64,000 nucleotides of DNA from JALCSJ01 sp036788835 (lineage in GTDB: Bacteria; Bacillota; Negativicutes; Acidaminococcales; Acidaminococcaceae). Position numbers and translations under genes: made by a program. Location: assembly GCA_036788835.1 (NCBI GenBank), contig DAIQMR010000004.1, forward strand, positions 1 to 64,000. Reading direction: 5' to 3'. Numbering within the stretch: the stretch's first letter is position 1; each line of letters begins with the position of its first letter. Below the pieces are notes generated by a model that was not told where the DNA came from, ran no database searches, and worked only from the letters and a program-made list of their open reading frames with translations. Shown one piece after another: positions 50,553 to 60,037 of this stretch.

Positions 50553-50646
50553 ATGACGGCGGAGCACTAAAAATGGGAGGCCACACTCGACCGGATCGGC
50601 GTAAGGCCGTAGGGAGAGTGACCGACCTTTTAGTGTTCGCCGTCAT
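50553..50646. repeat. Long hairpin repeat element, copy 1
   Basis: ATGACGGCGGAGCACTAAAA (50553-50572) pairs with the complementary arm at 50628-50646 apart from one bulge, with CACTC/GAGTG inside. GACGGCGGAGCACTAAAA and ACCGACCTTTTAGTGT (50621-50636) recur in near-identical form at 54045-54091, so this is a dispersed element and not only a terminator. Confidence 0.75.
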
Positions 50647-50661
50647 TTTAATATGATTTGT

Positions 50662-50758
50662 TTTACAAAGTTCACAAAATTTCGTATAATAAAAGCAGGA
50701 GATTGTATAGTTTTTGGCGAAACTATATAATAAGAGAGGTTAGACAAGGATGTCTAAC
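50662..50758 (+). promoter_or_regulatory. hpf promoter and two leader hairpins
   Basis: TTTACA (50662-50667), 17 bp, TATAAT (50685-50690). The leader then carries two perfect hairpins, TATAGTTT/AAACTATA (50706-50727) and GTTAGACA-AGGA-TGTCTAAC (50739-50758), just before GGGAGGT and the hpf ATG. They could affect mRNA stability or translation. Confidence 0.65.
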
Positions 50759-50775
50759 TGTAGGGAGGTAGTATT

Positions 50776-51315
50776 ATGGCAGTAAAAATTCGCGGTAAAA
50801 ACATTGACGTAACACCTGCTTTAAAAGATTATGTAGAGAAAAGAGTCACGACTATCACCAAGCAGTTCAAAGTTGTAGGAGAGATTTCTGTAGTTATGCG
50901 TGTGGAGAAAGGTAATCATATTGTAGAAATTACAGTGCCTGCCAGCGGTATAGTGCTGAGAGCTCAGGAAACTACTAACGACATGTATGGCTCCATTGAT
51001 AACTGTGTGGAGAAAATCGAAAGACAGATTCACAAATACAAGACCAGATTAATGCGTCGTAAATACAATAACTTCAGGGATGAATATGTGGCAGCTCCTC
51101 CTGATAAAGAAGAAGAGCCGGCCGAAGCAGATTTCAATATCGTCCGTAACAAGAAATATGTATTGCGGCCTATGAGTGTTCAGGAAGCAGTAATGCAGAT
51201 GAATCTTTTGAACCACGATTTCTTCATTTTCTTCAATGACGAAGTTGAGAGCATTTCCATTGTTTATCGCCGTAAAAGCGGTGATTATGGGTTGATTACC
51301 CCGGAATTGAAGTAA
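50776..51315 (+). CDS. hpf: Long-form ribosome hibernation promoting factor
   Basis: A 179-residue long HPF that dimerises and protects idle 70S ribosomes as 100S particles. The N-terminal S30AE domain (about 1-100) begins MAVKIRGKNIDVTPALKDYVEKR, and the C-terminal dimerisation domain (about 120-179) contains KKYVLRPMSVQEAVMQMNLLNHDFFIFFNDE and RRKSGDYGLITPE. Single gene with its own promoter and terminator, directly before secA, as in many Firmicutes. Confidence 0.95.
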   Translation: MAVKIRGKNIDVTPALKDYVEKRVTTITKQFKVVGEISVVMRVEKGNHIVEITVPASGIVLRAQETTNDMYGSIDNCVEKIERQIHKYKTRLMRRKYNNFRDEYVAAPPDKEEEPAEADFNIVRNKKYVLRPMSVQEAVMQMNLLNHDFFIFFNDEVESISIVYRRKSGDYGLITPELK

Positions 51316-51332
51316 GTTCATAAAAATGTTAC

Positions 51333-51366
51333 AAAAAACCTAGGAATTATCTCCTGGGTTTTTTGA
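51333..51366 (+). terminator. hpf terminator
   Basis: AAAAAACCTAGGA (51333-51345) pairs with TCCTGGGTTTTTT (51352-51364), with one G-T pair, around ATTATC, and ends in a T-run. Confidence 0.9.
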
Positions 51367-51443
51367 CTTTTATAGGTCATTTTGCTAAAATTAATAGGAT
51401 GGGCATAGAAGCGAAGCCTACAAATTGACGAGGAGTGATTGTG

Positions 51444-53975
51444 TTGCTCGAAACACTAATGAAAAAAATATTTGGCGATCCCAATGCCAAGGAGCTAAAG
51501 GAAGATCAAGTAATCGTTGATCAGATTAATGCTTTAGAACCTGAAATGGAAAAACTCAGCGATGCCAGATTGTGCGGCAAAACAGATGAGTTTAAACAAA
51601 GGCTGGCAAAGGGCGAAACATTAGAAGATTTACTGGTGGAAGCTTTTGCTGTTGTGAGAGAGGCAGACCGTCGTGTACTGGGACTGAGACCATTTGACGT
51701 TCAACTGGTGGGCGGCTGTGTATTGCACAAAGGCAAAATCGCCGAGATGCGTACCGGTGAAGGCAAGACTTTGGTTGCTACCTTGCCGGTTTATTTGAAT
51801 GCCTTGGAAGGTAAAGGCGTTCATGTAGTTACCGTTAACGATTACTTGGCTCGTCGCGACAGCGAAGATATGGGCAGAGTCTATCACTTCTTAGGGCTGT
51901 CTGTAGGCCTGATTAAACGTGAAATGGATTATCCCGAAAGAAAAGCTGCTTATGCGGCGGATGTTACTTATGGTACCAATAACGAATTCGGGTTTGATTA
52001 CCTTCGTGACAACATGGTTGTTTCCGAGGACCAGATGGTACAGCGTCCCTTGCATTATGCCATTGTGGATGAAGTAGACAGTATCTTGATTGATGAGGCA
52101 CGTACTCCTTTGATTATTTCAGGCCCCGGAGAGAAATCTTCCGCCCTGTATGATATTATTTCCAAAGTCGTGGCCAAAATGCAGCCGGAAGTAGACTATA
52201 CTGTTGACGAAAAACAGAAAACAGTTGCTCCTACTGAGGTGGGTATCGCCAAAGCAGAAAAAATGATGGGGGTCAAAAACCTCTATGAAGGTGAAAACGG
52301 CGCAGACTATTCTCACCAGCTGATGGCGGCTTTAAAGGCCAAGGCTTTAATGATTAAAGACAGAGATTATGTTGTCAAAGACGGTGAAGTTATCATTGTT
52401 GATGAATTCACCGGCCGCTTAATGTATGGCCGTCGTTTTTCCGAAGGTTTGCATCAGGCTATAGAAGCCAAAGAAGGTGTGAAGGTAGAAAGAGAGAGTC
52501 AGACACTGGCTACTATTACCTTCCAGAATTATTTCCGTATGTATGAAAAGCTTTCCGGTATGACCGGTACTGCCAAGACGGAAGAGCAGGAATTCCAGAA
52601 GATTTATGGCCTGGACGTTGTGGTTATTCCTACTAACAAGCCTTTGATTCGTCAAGATTTCCCCGATGTGATTTACAAAACAAAGCGGGCCAAATACAAG
52701 GCAGCTGCCAATGCCATTGAAGAGTGCCACAAGACCGGACGTCCTGTTCTGGTTGGTACTACTTCTATTCAGCAGTCCGAAGAGCTGTCCGATATTTTGA
52801 AGCACAGGGGCATTCAGCATAATGTTTTGAATGCCAAGTTTCATGAAAAAGAAGCGGAGATTGTTGCCGATGCCGGGCAAATGGGAGCCGTGACTATTGC
52901 TACCAACATGGCAGGCCGTGGTACCGATATTGTTCTGGGCGAGGGCGTGCCTGCTTTGGGAGGACTTCATATTATCGGCACAGAACGCCATGAGTCCAGA
53001 CGTATTGATAATCAGCTCCGTGGCCGTTGCGCCCGTCAGGGCGACCCGGGTTCCACCAGATTTTATTTATCTCTGGAAGACGATTTAATGCGCTTATTCG
53101 GTTCCGATAATATTTCCGGCCTGATGGATAAATTGGGCATGGAAGAAGACGAGCCTATTGAAAACAAATTGGTAACTCGTTCCATTGAGTCTGCACAAAA
53201 GAGAGTGGAAGCAAGGAACTTTGAAACTCGTAAACACGTACTGGAATATGACGATGTTATGAACCAGCAACGTGAAGTGATTTATGATCAGCGGAGAAAG
53301 ATTCTGCTGAAAGCAGATTTGAAAGAAACCATTTTAGATATGGTTAACAGAATTGTGGACAGAACCATGAGTATGTATGCCCCGGAAGAAGTTTATTCCG
53401 AAGAGTGGGATGTTACGGCCCTGATTAAGTATGCAGAAGAATATTACGCACCGGAAGGTGTTTTGACTGTTGATAAAATTCAAAACCTTTCCAGGGAAGA
53501 ATTAGGTGAATATCTCCATAAACTGGCAGCTGATTATTATGATGAAAGAGAAAAGATGATTGGCTCTGCTGTTATGCGGGAACTGGAAAATCTGGTTATG
53601 CTGAAAATGGTGGACAGCCACTGGATGGAGCATTTGGATGCTATGGATATGCTCCGGGAAGGGGTAGGACTCAGGGCCTATGGCCAGAGAGATCCCTTGG
53701 TGGAATACAAGTTTGAAGCTTATGATATGTTCGAAGCCATGAAGGATGCTATTCAAGATGATGTGGTACGTTATATTTACAGAGTGAATATCGTATCTCA
53801 ACCCATGGTAGAGGATCACTTGGCCAATGCTTCCGTCAATAATCCCAATGTGGACGGCGAAGGCGCTGCCAAGAAGGAACCTGTTCATGTACAGGAAAAA
53901 GTCGGTCGCAACGATCCCTGTCCTTGTGGCAGCGGGAAAAAATACAAAAATTGCTGCGGTAAGGGTAAGTGTTAA
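51444..53975 (+). CDS. secA: Preprotein translocase ATPase SecA
   Basis: An 843-residue SecA that drives secretion through SecYEG. Motor motifs are MRTGEGKTLVA (Walker A, about 101), VDEVDSILIDEARTPLIISG (DEAD box, about 206) and NMAGRGTDI, with IGTERHESRRIDNQLRGRCARQGDPG. The C-terminal zinc tail CPCGSGKKYKNCCGKG is intact. TTG 51444 gives the canonical MLETLMKKIFGD start and lies 8 nt after GGAG; GTG at 51441 is a close alternative. A hairpin follows. Confidence 0.96.
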   Translation: MLETLMKKIFGDPNAKELKEDQVIVDQINALEPEMEKLSDARLCGKTDEFKQRLAKGETLEDLLVEAFAVVREADRRVLGLRPFDVQLVGGCVLHKGKIAEMRTGEGKTLVATLPVYLNALEGKGVHVVTVNDYLARRDSEDMGRVYHFLGLSVGLIKREMDYPERKAAYAADVTYGTNNEFGFDYLRDNMVVSEDQMVQRPLHYAIVDEVDSILIDEARTPLIISGPGEKSSALYDIISKVVAKMQPEVDYTVDEKQKTVAPTEVGIAKAEKMMGVKNLYEGENGADYSHQLMAALKAKALMIKDRDYVVKDGEVIIVDEFTGRLMYGRRFSEGLHQAIEAKEGVKVERESQTLATITFQNYFRMYEKLSGMTGTAKTEEQEFQKIYGLDVVVIPTNKPLIRQDFPDVIYKTKRAKYKAAANAIEECHKTGRPVLVGTTSIQQSEELSDILKHRGIQHNVLNAKFHEKEAEIVADAGQMGAVTIATNMAGRGTDIVLGEGVPALGGLHIIGTERHESRRIDNQLRGRCARQGDPGSTRFYLSLEDDLMRLFGSDNISGLMDKLGMEEDEPIENKLVTRSIESAQKRVEARNFETRKHVLEYDDVMNQQREVIYDQRRKILLKADLKETILDMVNRIVDRTMSMYAPEEVYSEEWDVTALIKYAEEYYAPEGVLTVDKIQNLSREELGEYLHKLAADYYDEREKMIGSAVMRELENLVMLKMVDSHWMEHLDAMDMLREGVGLRAYGQRDPLVEYKFEAYDMFEAMKDAIQDDVVRYIYRVNIVSQPMVEDHLANASVNNPNVDGEGAAKKEPVHVQEKVGRNDPCPCGSGKKYKNCCGKGKC

Positions 53976-53983
53976 AAAGCAAC

Positions 53984-54020
53984 GAAGTCGGAGCCGGTTC
54001 CTCGGCTCTGACTTCCTTTG
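53984..54020 (+). terminator. Hairpin after secA
   Basis: GAAGTCGGAGCCG (53984-53996) pairs with CGGCTCTGACTTC (54003-54015) with one mismatch, followed by CTTTGATTATT. A weak T-run makes it a partial terminator. Confidence 0.65.
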
Positions 54021-54044
54021 ATTATTGTATGGATAGTTAAAAAC

Positions 54045-54091
54045 GACGGTAGAGTACTAAAAGCGGTAGAATAACCGACCTTTTAGTGTCC
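54045..54091. repeat. Hairpin repeat element, shortened copy 2
   Basis: GACGGTAGAGTACTAAAA (54045-54062) and ACCGACCTTTTAGTGT (54074-54089) correspond to the two arms of the 50553-50646 element, with the middle reduced to CGGTAGAATAACCG, itself a small hairpin. It lies between secA and prfB. Confidence 0.7.
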
Positions 54092-54133
54092 AACAGAGAC
54101 AATTTATTTTGAGAGGGCGTGAGCGGCTTGTTG

Positions 54134-55247
54134 ATGGAAGAGTTAAAACCTGCAATCATCAATTTACAATCCAAGCTTGGCGAAATGAGGGGGTCTCTTT
54201 GACATCGTCCGTAAAGAGGACCATATCAAAGAGTTAGAACATAAAATGGCAGCGCCGGGATTTTGGGATACACCCGATGCCGCTCAGAAGGTGGCTCAGG
54301 AAGTGGACGGACTCAGAGATGAGACCGAAGGCTTTCGGAAGCTGGAACAAAAAACAGAAGATTTGGCTACTTTGTGGGAAATGGCCACAGAGGAGCAGGA
54401 TGATAGCTATATAAAAGAAATGGAAGAAAATCTTTCTGCTGCTCAGACAGAGCTGGCCCACTTAGAAATCGGCATGCTGTTGTGCGAAGAGTACGATAAG
54501 AATAATGCGATTTTAACTCTTCATGCGGGAGCAGGTGGTACTGAAGCCCAGGACTGGACCAGTATGCTGCTGCGCATGTTCACCCGTTTTGCTGAACGGG
54601 AGGGGTATAAGGTGGAATTAATGGATATACTTCCCGGGGAAGAAGCCGGGGTAAAAAGTGCTACCTTGGAAATTGTGGGTCATAATGCCTACGGTATTTT
54701 AAAGAGTGAAAAAGGTGTCCACCGGTTGGTGCGCATATCGCCTTTCGATGCTAATGCCCGCCGTCATACTTCTTTTTCCGCTGTTGATGTAATGCCGGAA
54801 GTTGACGATAACGTTAAAGTGGATATTAATATGAATGACGTTCGTGTGGATACTTATAGGGCCAGCGGAGCAGGAGGCCAGCACGTTAATAAGACATCTT
54901 CGGCAGTACGGATGACTCATATGCCCACAGGTATTGTGGTTCAGTGCCAGAATGAGCGCAGCCAGCTGCAAAATAAAGAAATGTGTTTGAAATTATTAAG
55001 AGCAAAGTTATTTGATTACGAGAAACATAAACACGATGAAAAAATGAGCGATTTAGCCGGTGATTATCAGGCCATTGAATGGGGCAGTCAGATTCGCTCC
55101 TATGTTTTCCAGCCCTATACTATGGTGAAAGACCATAGGACAGGAGCAGAGACAGGCAATGTGCAGGCTGTGATGGATGGGGAGCTGAAAATGTTTTCCG
55201 AGGCCTACTTGCGGAGTTTAAGACAACCGAAAGCAGAAGAAAATTGA
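54134..55247 (+). CDS. prfB: Peptide chain release factor 2, with programmed +1 frameshift
   Basis: RF2 releases peptides at UGA and UAA. The first 22 codons from ATG 54134 end at an in-frame TGA (54200-54202) within the classic slippery context AGG-GGG-TCT-CTT-TGA-C, where AGGGGG acts as internal Shine-Dalgarno. A +1 shift at CTT continues at 54201 as DIVRKEDHIKELEHK and yields about 370 residues. GGQHVNKTSSAVRMTHMPTGI contains the GGQ catalytic loop. An SPF-type recognition site appears as SPFDANARRHTSF. The start may instead be TTG 54128, better spaced from GAGAGGG. Confidence 0.95.
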
Positions 55248-55257
55248 GGACTATCTA

Positions 55258-57363
55258 ATGAATAACTGCAAGAAATTATTCTTGGCTCTGGCAGCTTTGG
55301 GACTGTGCTTTTCCCTTTTTCTTAACTGGCAGAGATGGCAGGTTGAGAAAGCCAACAATCAAATAGAAAATGTTATGGAATACAGCGTTATAGAACGTCT
55401 GGCCAGGCTAGAAGGTATTCAGGAGGATAAAGCCCTGCAGCAGTTTAAAGACAGGGGTATTACCACTCTGGCTTTTTTTGATGTGACTTTGGACAAATTG
55501 GCGAAAAGCGGTAAAATCACCATGATTACCGGCCCGGAGTTAACACAAGGGAAAACCATGAATACCTTGACTCCTGTTTGGCAGACTATTGCTGCCGGGC
55601 CCGATTTTGTTAATGACGCTTTGTATATATCAAAGGGAACCGGGAAGAAGGCCCTTGCCGATGTGGAGGAAGATTTATCCCTGCGTTTTGGCAAGAGCAG
55701 GGTAAAGGTTCTTAATGAAAACCCCAGAATCATTCGTTTTACCGGAGATTTGGATATGATTAAAGATTATTTTTCTCCCGGGGAACAAAAAGGTGTACGG
55801 GAACTGGATTTAGGTTTCTCTTCTGATGATTTGGCAGCAGCTAAGCGCAATGGTTTTATGGTGGCAGTAAGGCCTACCAACCATTGTGAGGCCTATACGG
55901 CAGAATCGGCTGATGGGAAAACCATGATTGATAGTTTCTTTAATCGCCTGGACAAAAGCGGGGCTAAGATTTCTTTGCTCATCGGCAGCGGCAAGGTTAT
56001 GCTGGGGAACGAGGAATATTTGCCTTATGTTGCTGAGCAATTAACCAAGAGAAAGATTACTCTGGGTATTACGGAGGCTGTTAATCAGCTGCAATTCGCC
56101 ACTATGGCCGGTGTTGTTAAACTGGCAGAAGATATGCACTATCAGGTGGCGAGAAATTATGTCATTGACGCTCTGGAGCAAAAGCCTCTCAGCATGGACG
56201 AAACTGCCCGCCGCTGGTCTATTTCCGATGAGGAAAGGAATGTGCGCATTAACTATATTAAACCATTTTTGACAACCAGAAATGATTTGACTTTAATGGA
56301 GACTAATCTGGAATATGTACAAATGGTGGCAGACAGCGTGAAAGCCAGAGGTTTTACTTTTGGCCGGGCCGGCATTTTTGAGACCTATTTTCCTGATAGG
56401 ATTCTTTGGATTCCACTGGCTTTTTCTGCCATTGGGGCAGGCTTGTTCTATTTGCAGCTGCTGGTTCCTTTTTCCAAGAAAAAATATATCGGTGCTTTAT
56501 TGGTTTTAGGAGTAGGAGCTTCTGTTTTAATGGTTCTAACCAATAGGCTGGGACTTTTTGCCCGTCAAGGGGTAGCTCTGACCGCTGCTGTTATTTATCC
56601 GGTTCTGGCTATGCATTTTATTTTGTCTTATTGGGATCACCATAGAAATGACAATAAATCTTTGGCAAGTTTAGTGGGTTCTACTACTGTGCAGCTGATT
56701 CTGACGGTACTGTTTTCTTTGATAGGAGCGTCTTTGGTGGGAGCCGTGCTTTCCGACATTCGTTTTTATCAGGAAATGGAATTATACAGAGGAGTGAAGC
56801 TGACCTTTATTCTGCCTGTTATTTTAATGGCTCTGTTGTTCTGCAAAGAACTTCCTCTATGGGAAGGTGACGATGCACAAGAGAGCATTATTAAGAGAAT
56901 CGGCAAACTTTTGGCTAAACCATTTACTTTAAAAATTTTGATAGCTCTAGGGATTTTGGGCTTTGTAGGTTGGGTTTTTGTAGGCCGCAGCGGTCATACG
57001 GCCGGAGTTCCGGTTCCTGACCTGGAAATGAAATTACGTATTTTTCTTCAGGAGGTCATGTATGCCAGGCCCAGGGAAAAAGAATTTATCATTGGCCATC
57101 CTTGCTTCTACTTAGCGGCTTTCGCTGCTTATAAAAGACTGCCTAATCTTTTGTATATGTTATTTGCCTTAGGCGCTACCATTGGTCAAGGCTCTTTGGT
57201 TGAGACCTTTGCTCATTTGCGTACCCCCATTTTAATGTCATATGTCCGCGCTGTAGGTGGACTGAGTTTTGGCATTGTGTTGGGTATTATTGCCCTGCTG
57301 GTTTTTGCCACTTTCTTTAATTTTTGGCAAAAGAATAAGGGAAGGTTGGCTTCTCATGAGTAG
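55258..57363 (+). CDS. DUF5693-like multi-pass membrane protein
   Basis: A 701-residue protein. One hydrophobic helix near the N-terminus (about 6-24) precedes a large extracytoplasmic region of ~350 residues with YSVIERLARLEGI and a TIM-barrel-like run of short strands. About eight C-terminal membrane helices (from 380) follow. The family is commonly labelled DUF5693 and found upstream of csaB in Negativicutes and other Firmicutes; this is recollection, not a search. Its tail overlaps the csaB start by 8 bp. Context suggests a role in wall-linked polymer or S-layer anchoring. Confidence 0.75.
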   Translation: MNNCKKLFLALAALGLCFSLFLNWQRWQVEKANNQIENVMEYSVIERLARLEGIQEDKALQQFKDRGITTLAFFDVTLDKLAKSGKITMITGPELTQGKTMNTLTPVWQTIAAGPDFVNDALYISKGTGKKALADVEEDLSLRFGKSRVKVLNENPRIIRFTGDLDMIKDYFSPGEQKGVRELDLGFSSDDLAAAKRNGFMVAVRPTNHCEAYTAESADGKTMIDSFFNRLDKSGAKISLLIGSGKVMLGNEEYLPYVAEQLTKRKITLGITEAVNQLQFATMAGVVKLAEDMHYQVARNYVIDALEQKPLSMDETARRWSISDEERNVRINYIKPFLTTRNDLTLMETNLEYVQMVADSVKARGFTFGRAGIFETYFPDRILWIPLAFSAIGAGLFYLQLLVPFSKKKYIGALLVLGVGASVLMVLTNRLGLFARQGVALTAAVIYPVLAMHFILSYWDHHRNDNKSLASLVGSTTVQLILTVLFSLIGASLVGAVLSDIRFYQEMELYRGVKLTFILPVILMALLFCKELPLWEGDDAQESIIKRIGKLLAKPFTLKILIALGILGFVGWVFVGRSGHTAGVPVPDLEMKLRIFLQEVMYARPREKEFIIGHPCFYLAAFAAYKRLPNLLYMLFALGATIGQGSLVETFAHLRTPILMSYVRAVGGLSFGIVLGIIALLVFATFFNFWQKNKGRLASHE

Positions 57364-58438
57364 AATTTTGATATCTGGCTATTATGGATTTTCCAATGCA
57401 GGAGACGAAGCAATGCTGACAGCTATTGTGACGGCTCTGCAGAAAGCCCGGAAGGACTTAGAGATTACTGTTCTGTCGGGGCATCCGGAGGATACCGCAG
57501 CCAAACACCATGTTAAAGCCATTCATAGGTTTGCCTTTCCGGAGATTTTCCAAGCCATGAGACAAACGGATTTGCTTTTGTCCGGAGGAGGAAGCCTGCT
57601 CCAGGATGTGACCAGTTCCAGAAGTTTGTTTTACTACTTAAGCATTTTGCTTCTGGCCAAGTTTTTAGGCAAAAAGAGTATGCTTTTTGCTCAGGGGATA
57701 GGCCCTATCAGATCGCCTAAAGCCAGACAAATCACAAAATATGTTTGCAAGCAGGCAGATTTGATTACTGTACGGGATGACGGCTCTTTCGAAGAATTGA
57801 AATCCATGGGCTTTCACGATGCTGATATTATCGTAACATCAGATGCGGTGTTTTCTTTGCAGCCACCGGATAAAGAACTGGGTCAGAAAATCCTGGCAGG
57901 CTATGGCCTGGGCACAAAACCTCTTATTGGTTTTGCCTTGAGACAATGGCAGGGGCAAGAAAGGTTTGTTAAAGAGTTTGCCATGGCAGCAGAACAGCTG
58001 AGGGATAAGTATGGGGCCCAGATTGTTTTCCTGCCCTTGCAGTTTCCGGCGGACAAGGATTTATCCGCTCAGGTGGTGGCTCACATGAGGGATAGCCGGG
58101 ATACGATTATTCTGGATAATCGGTTTTCCACGGAAGAATATATGGCTATTATCAGCAATTTGACTCTACTGATTGGTATGCGGCTCCATGCCCTTGTTTT
58201 CGGAGCCTTAGCCAATGTGCCTTTTATGGCTGTTTCCTATGACCCCAAGGTGGACAGGTTTGTAGCCGGCATGGCAGGCAGTGTTCTTGATACTATTGAT
58301 AAAATAACCGGGGAAGAAATAGTAAAGGCCGCAGAAGGTCTGTGGCAGCAGCCGCTGGTTCAGGCAGCTGACCGGATTAAAAAACTCAGGGAAGAAGCCG
58401 GCCGCAATATTGCCAGAGCCATTGAATTATTGCCTTAA
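57356..58438 (+). CDS. csaB: Polysaccharide pyruvyl transferase CsaB
   Basis: A 360-residue pyruvyl transferase that adds ketal pyruvate to secondary cell-wall polymer, the ligand of SLH domains. It starts MSRILISGYYGFSNAGDEAMLTAIV and contains LLSGGGSLLQD (about 71), FAQGIGPI and GMRLHALVFGA (about 270). ATG 57356 overlaps the upstream stop, and a start at 57269 would be a read-in from the preceding gene. Its presence suggests SLH-type anchoring of surface proteins, as known for Negativicutes outer membranes. Confidence 0.92.
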   Translation: MSRILISGYYGFSNAGDEAMLTAIVTALQKARKDLEITVLSGHPEDTAAKHHVKAIHRFAFPEIFQAMRQTDLLLSGGGSLLQDVTSSRSLFYYLSILLLAKFLGKKSMLFAQGIGPIRSPKARQITKYVCKQADLITVRDDGSFEELKSMGFHDADIIVTSDAVFSLQPPDKELGQKILAGYGLGTKPLIGFALRQWQGQERFVKEFAMAAEQLRDKYGAQIVFLPLQFPADKDLSAQVVAHMRDSRDTIILDNRFSTEEYMAIISNLTLLIGMRLHALVFGALANVPFMAVSYDPKVDRFVAGMAGSVLDTIDKITGEEIVKAAEGLWQQPLVQAADRIKKLREEAGRNIARAIELLP

Positions 58439-58460
58439 GAAATGAGAGGAGGGAATGGCC

Positions 58461-59153
58461 ATGTTAACCATGACAGGTATTAGCAAGACATATCCCAGCG
58501 GTGCAACAGCACTGCGTAACATAGATATCCACATTAAACCGGGAGAATTTGTTTTCGTGGTAGGACCCAGCGGGGCCGGTAAATCCACCTTTATTAAATT
58601 GCTCTTTAGAGAGATAGAACCGACTACAGGCAAAATTTTTGTCGACGGGGTTGATGTTATGAGCCTAAAGGACAACGAAATTCCCTACTTGAGAAGGCAG
58701 TTGGGTATTATCTTTCAGGATTATCGTTTGCTTAACGACAGAACTGTTTATGAAAACGTAGCTTTTGCCATGGAAGTAATTGAAGCTCCCATGGATAAAA
58801 TCAAGAAACGTGTGCCGGAAGTTCTTGAGCTGGTAGGGCTGCGCAGCAGAGCCGATAATTACCCGGGGGAGTTATCCGGCGGGGAGCAGCAGAGAGTGGC
58901 TATTGCCAGGGCAATCGTCAATGATCCCTTGCTGGTAATTGCCGATGAACCTACAGGTAATCTGGACCCGGAAACCAGCATGGAAATCATGAAGATTTTC
59001 AGTCACATTAACGATAACGGTACAACCATTATCATGGCAACTCATGATAAGACCATGGTTGATTTTATGCAGAAACGGGTTATTGCCATCGAAGACGGTT
59101 ATATTGTCCGGGATGACATTAAAGGAGTTTATGGATATGAGCCTGAACACTAA
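58461..59153 (+). CDS. ftsE: Cell-division ATPase FtsE
   Basis: A 230-residue ABC ATPase with Walker A GPSGAGKSTFIK (about 35-46), Q-loop FQDYRLLNDR, signature LSGGEQQRVAIARAI and Walker B LLVIADEPTGNLDPE. FtsEX transmits division-site ATP hydrolysis to periplasmic murein hydrolases. ATG 58461 is 8 nt after GGAGG; the ATG at 58455 is only 2 nt away from it. It overlaps ftsX by 17 bp. Confidence 0.94.
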   Translation: MLTMTGISKTYPSGATALRNIDIHIKPGEFVFVVGPSGAGKSTFIKLLFREIEPTTGKIFVDGVDVMSLKDNEIPYLRRQLGIIFQDYRLLNDRTVYENVAFAMEVIEAPMDKIKKRVPEVLELVGLRSRADNYPGELSGGEQQRVAIARAIVNDPLLVIADEPTGNLDPETSMEIMKIFSHINDNGTTIIMATHDKTMVDFMQKRVIAIEDGYIVRDDIKGVYGYEPEH

Positions 59154-60024
59154 AAAATATTTCGTCAAAGAAACCTTCAATTCCATAAAACGCAACCAGC
59201 TAATGAGTTTTGCTTCTGTATCCACAGTAGCATTGTCACTGTTGGTTTTAGGGCTTTTCCTTATTATGGTTCTTAATGCCAATAATTTGGCAGGGTATTT
59301 GGAGAGCCAGGTACAGGTTACTGTCTATATGGAAGACGGGGCCAAAAGTGAGACTCTGACTGCAGCGGAAAAGACATTGAAGGAATTGCCCGGGGTAGTT
59401 AAGGTAACAGCGGTTACGAAAAATCAGGCCCTAGACAGATTCAAACAACGTCTGGGAGACCAGAAGGATTTGTTGGAAGCTTTGGGCACAGAAAATCCCT
59501 TCCCTGCTTCTTTTGATGTACAAGTGGATAATCCCCAGCGTATTTCTCAGATTGTTCCCAGCATTGAGAAAATGCCGGGCGTGGAGACAGCTAAATTCGG
59601 CCGTGAAGTGGTAGAGCATATGTTTCAGCTGACGCGTATTCTACGCCTTGGTGGGTTAGTGCTGGTTATTTTCCTGGCAGTGGCTACTTTGTTTATTATT
59701 TCCAACACTATTAGAATTACGGTTTTTGCCAGACGCCGGGAAGTAAGTATTATGAAATACGTAGGAGCAACCAACTGGTTCATCAGATGGCCTTTCCTTC
59801 TGGAAGGCATGTTTATGGGCTTTATAGGAGCCGTTATAGCTTCGGTCTTTTTGATTCAGATTTATTTAACTTTGCAGAACAAGATTTATACCACGCTGGC
59901 CTTTTTCCCATTACTGGGTACATGGCCTTTCCTGGGCTACCTGACCTTATTCCTGGTAGTTTCCGGGACTTTAATCGGCGCCGCAGGCAGCAGTATCTCC
60001 CTGCGTAAATTCTTAGACGTTTAG
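59137..60024 (+). CDS. ftsX: Cell-division permease-like protein FtsX
   Basis: A 295-residue FtsX. A cytoplasmic head (KKYFVKETFNSIKRNQLMSFASVSTVALSLLVLG) and first helix (about 22-45) are followed by an extracytoplasmic loop with VTVYMEDGAKSETL to about 165, then three membrane helices. REVSIMKYVGATNWFIRWPF (about 205-224) is the FtsX-family hallmark. ATG 59137 is 9 nt after AAAGGAG. The downstream EnvC-like gene encodes the likely target that FtsX activates. Confidence 0.93.
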   Translation: MSLNTKKYFVKETFNSIKRNQLMSFASVSTVALSLLVLGLFLIMVLNANNLAGYLESQVQVTVYMEDGAKSETLTAAEKTLKELPGVVKVTAVTKNQALDRFKQRLGDQKDLLEALGTENPFPASFDVQVDNPQRISQIVPSIEKMPGVETAKFGREVVEHMFQLTRILRLGGLVLVIFLAVATLFIISNTIRITVFARRREVSIMKYVGATNWFIRWPFLLEGMFMGFIGAVIASVFLIQIYLTLQNKIYTTLAFFPLLGTWPFLGYLTLFLVVSGTLIGAAGSSISLRKFLDV

Positions 60025-60037
60025 GAGGTGGATGGTA

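Noticed and set aside
54246..55247. prfB beginning at ATG 54246
   Set aside because: The conserved RF2 N-terminus and frameshift site lie upstream from 54134.
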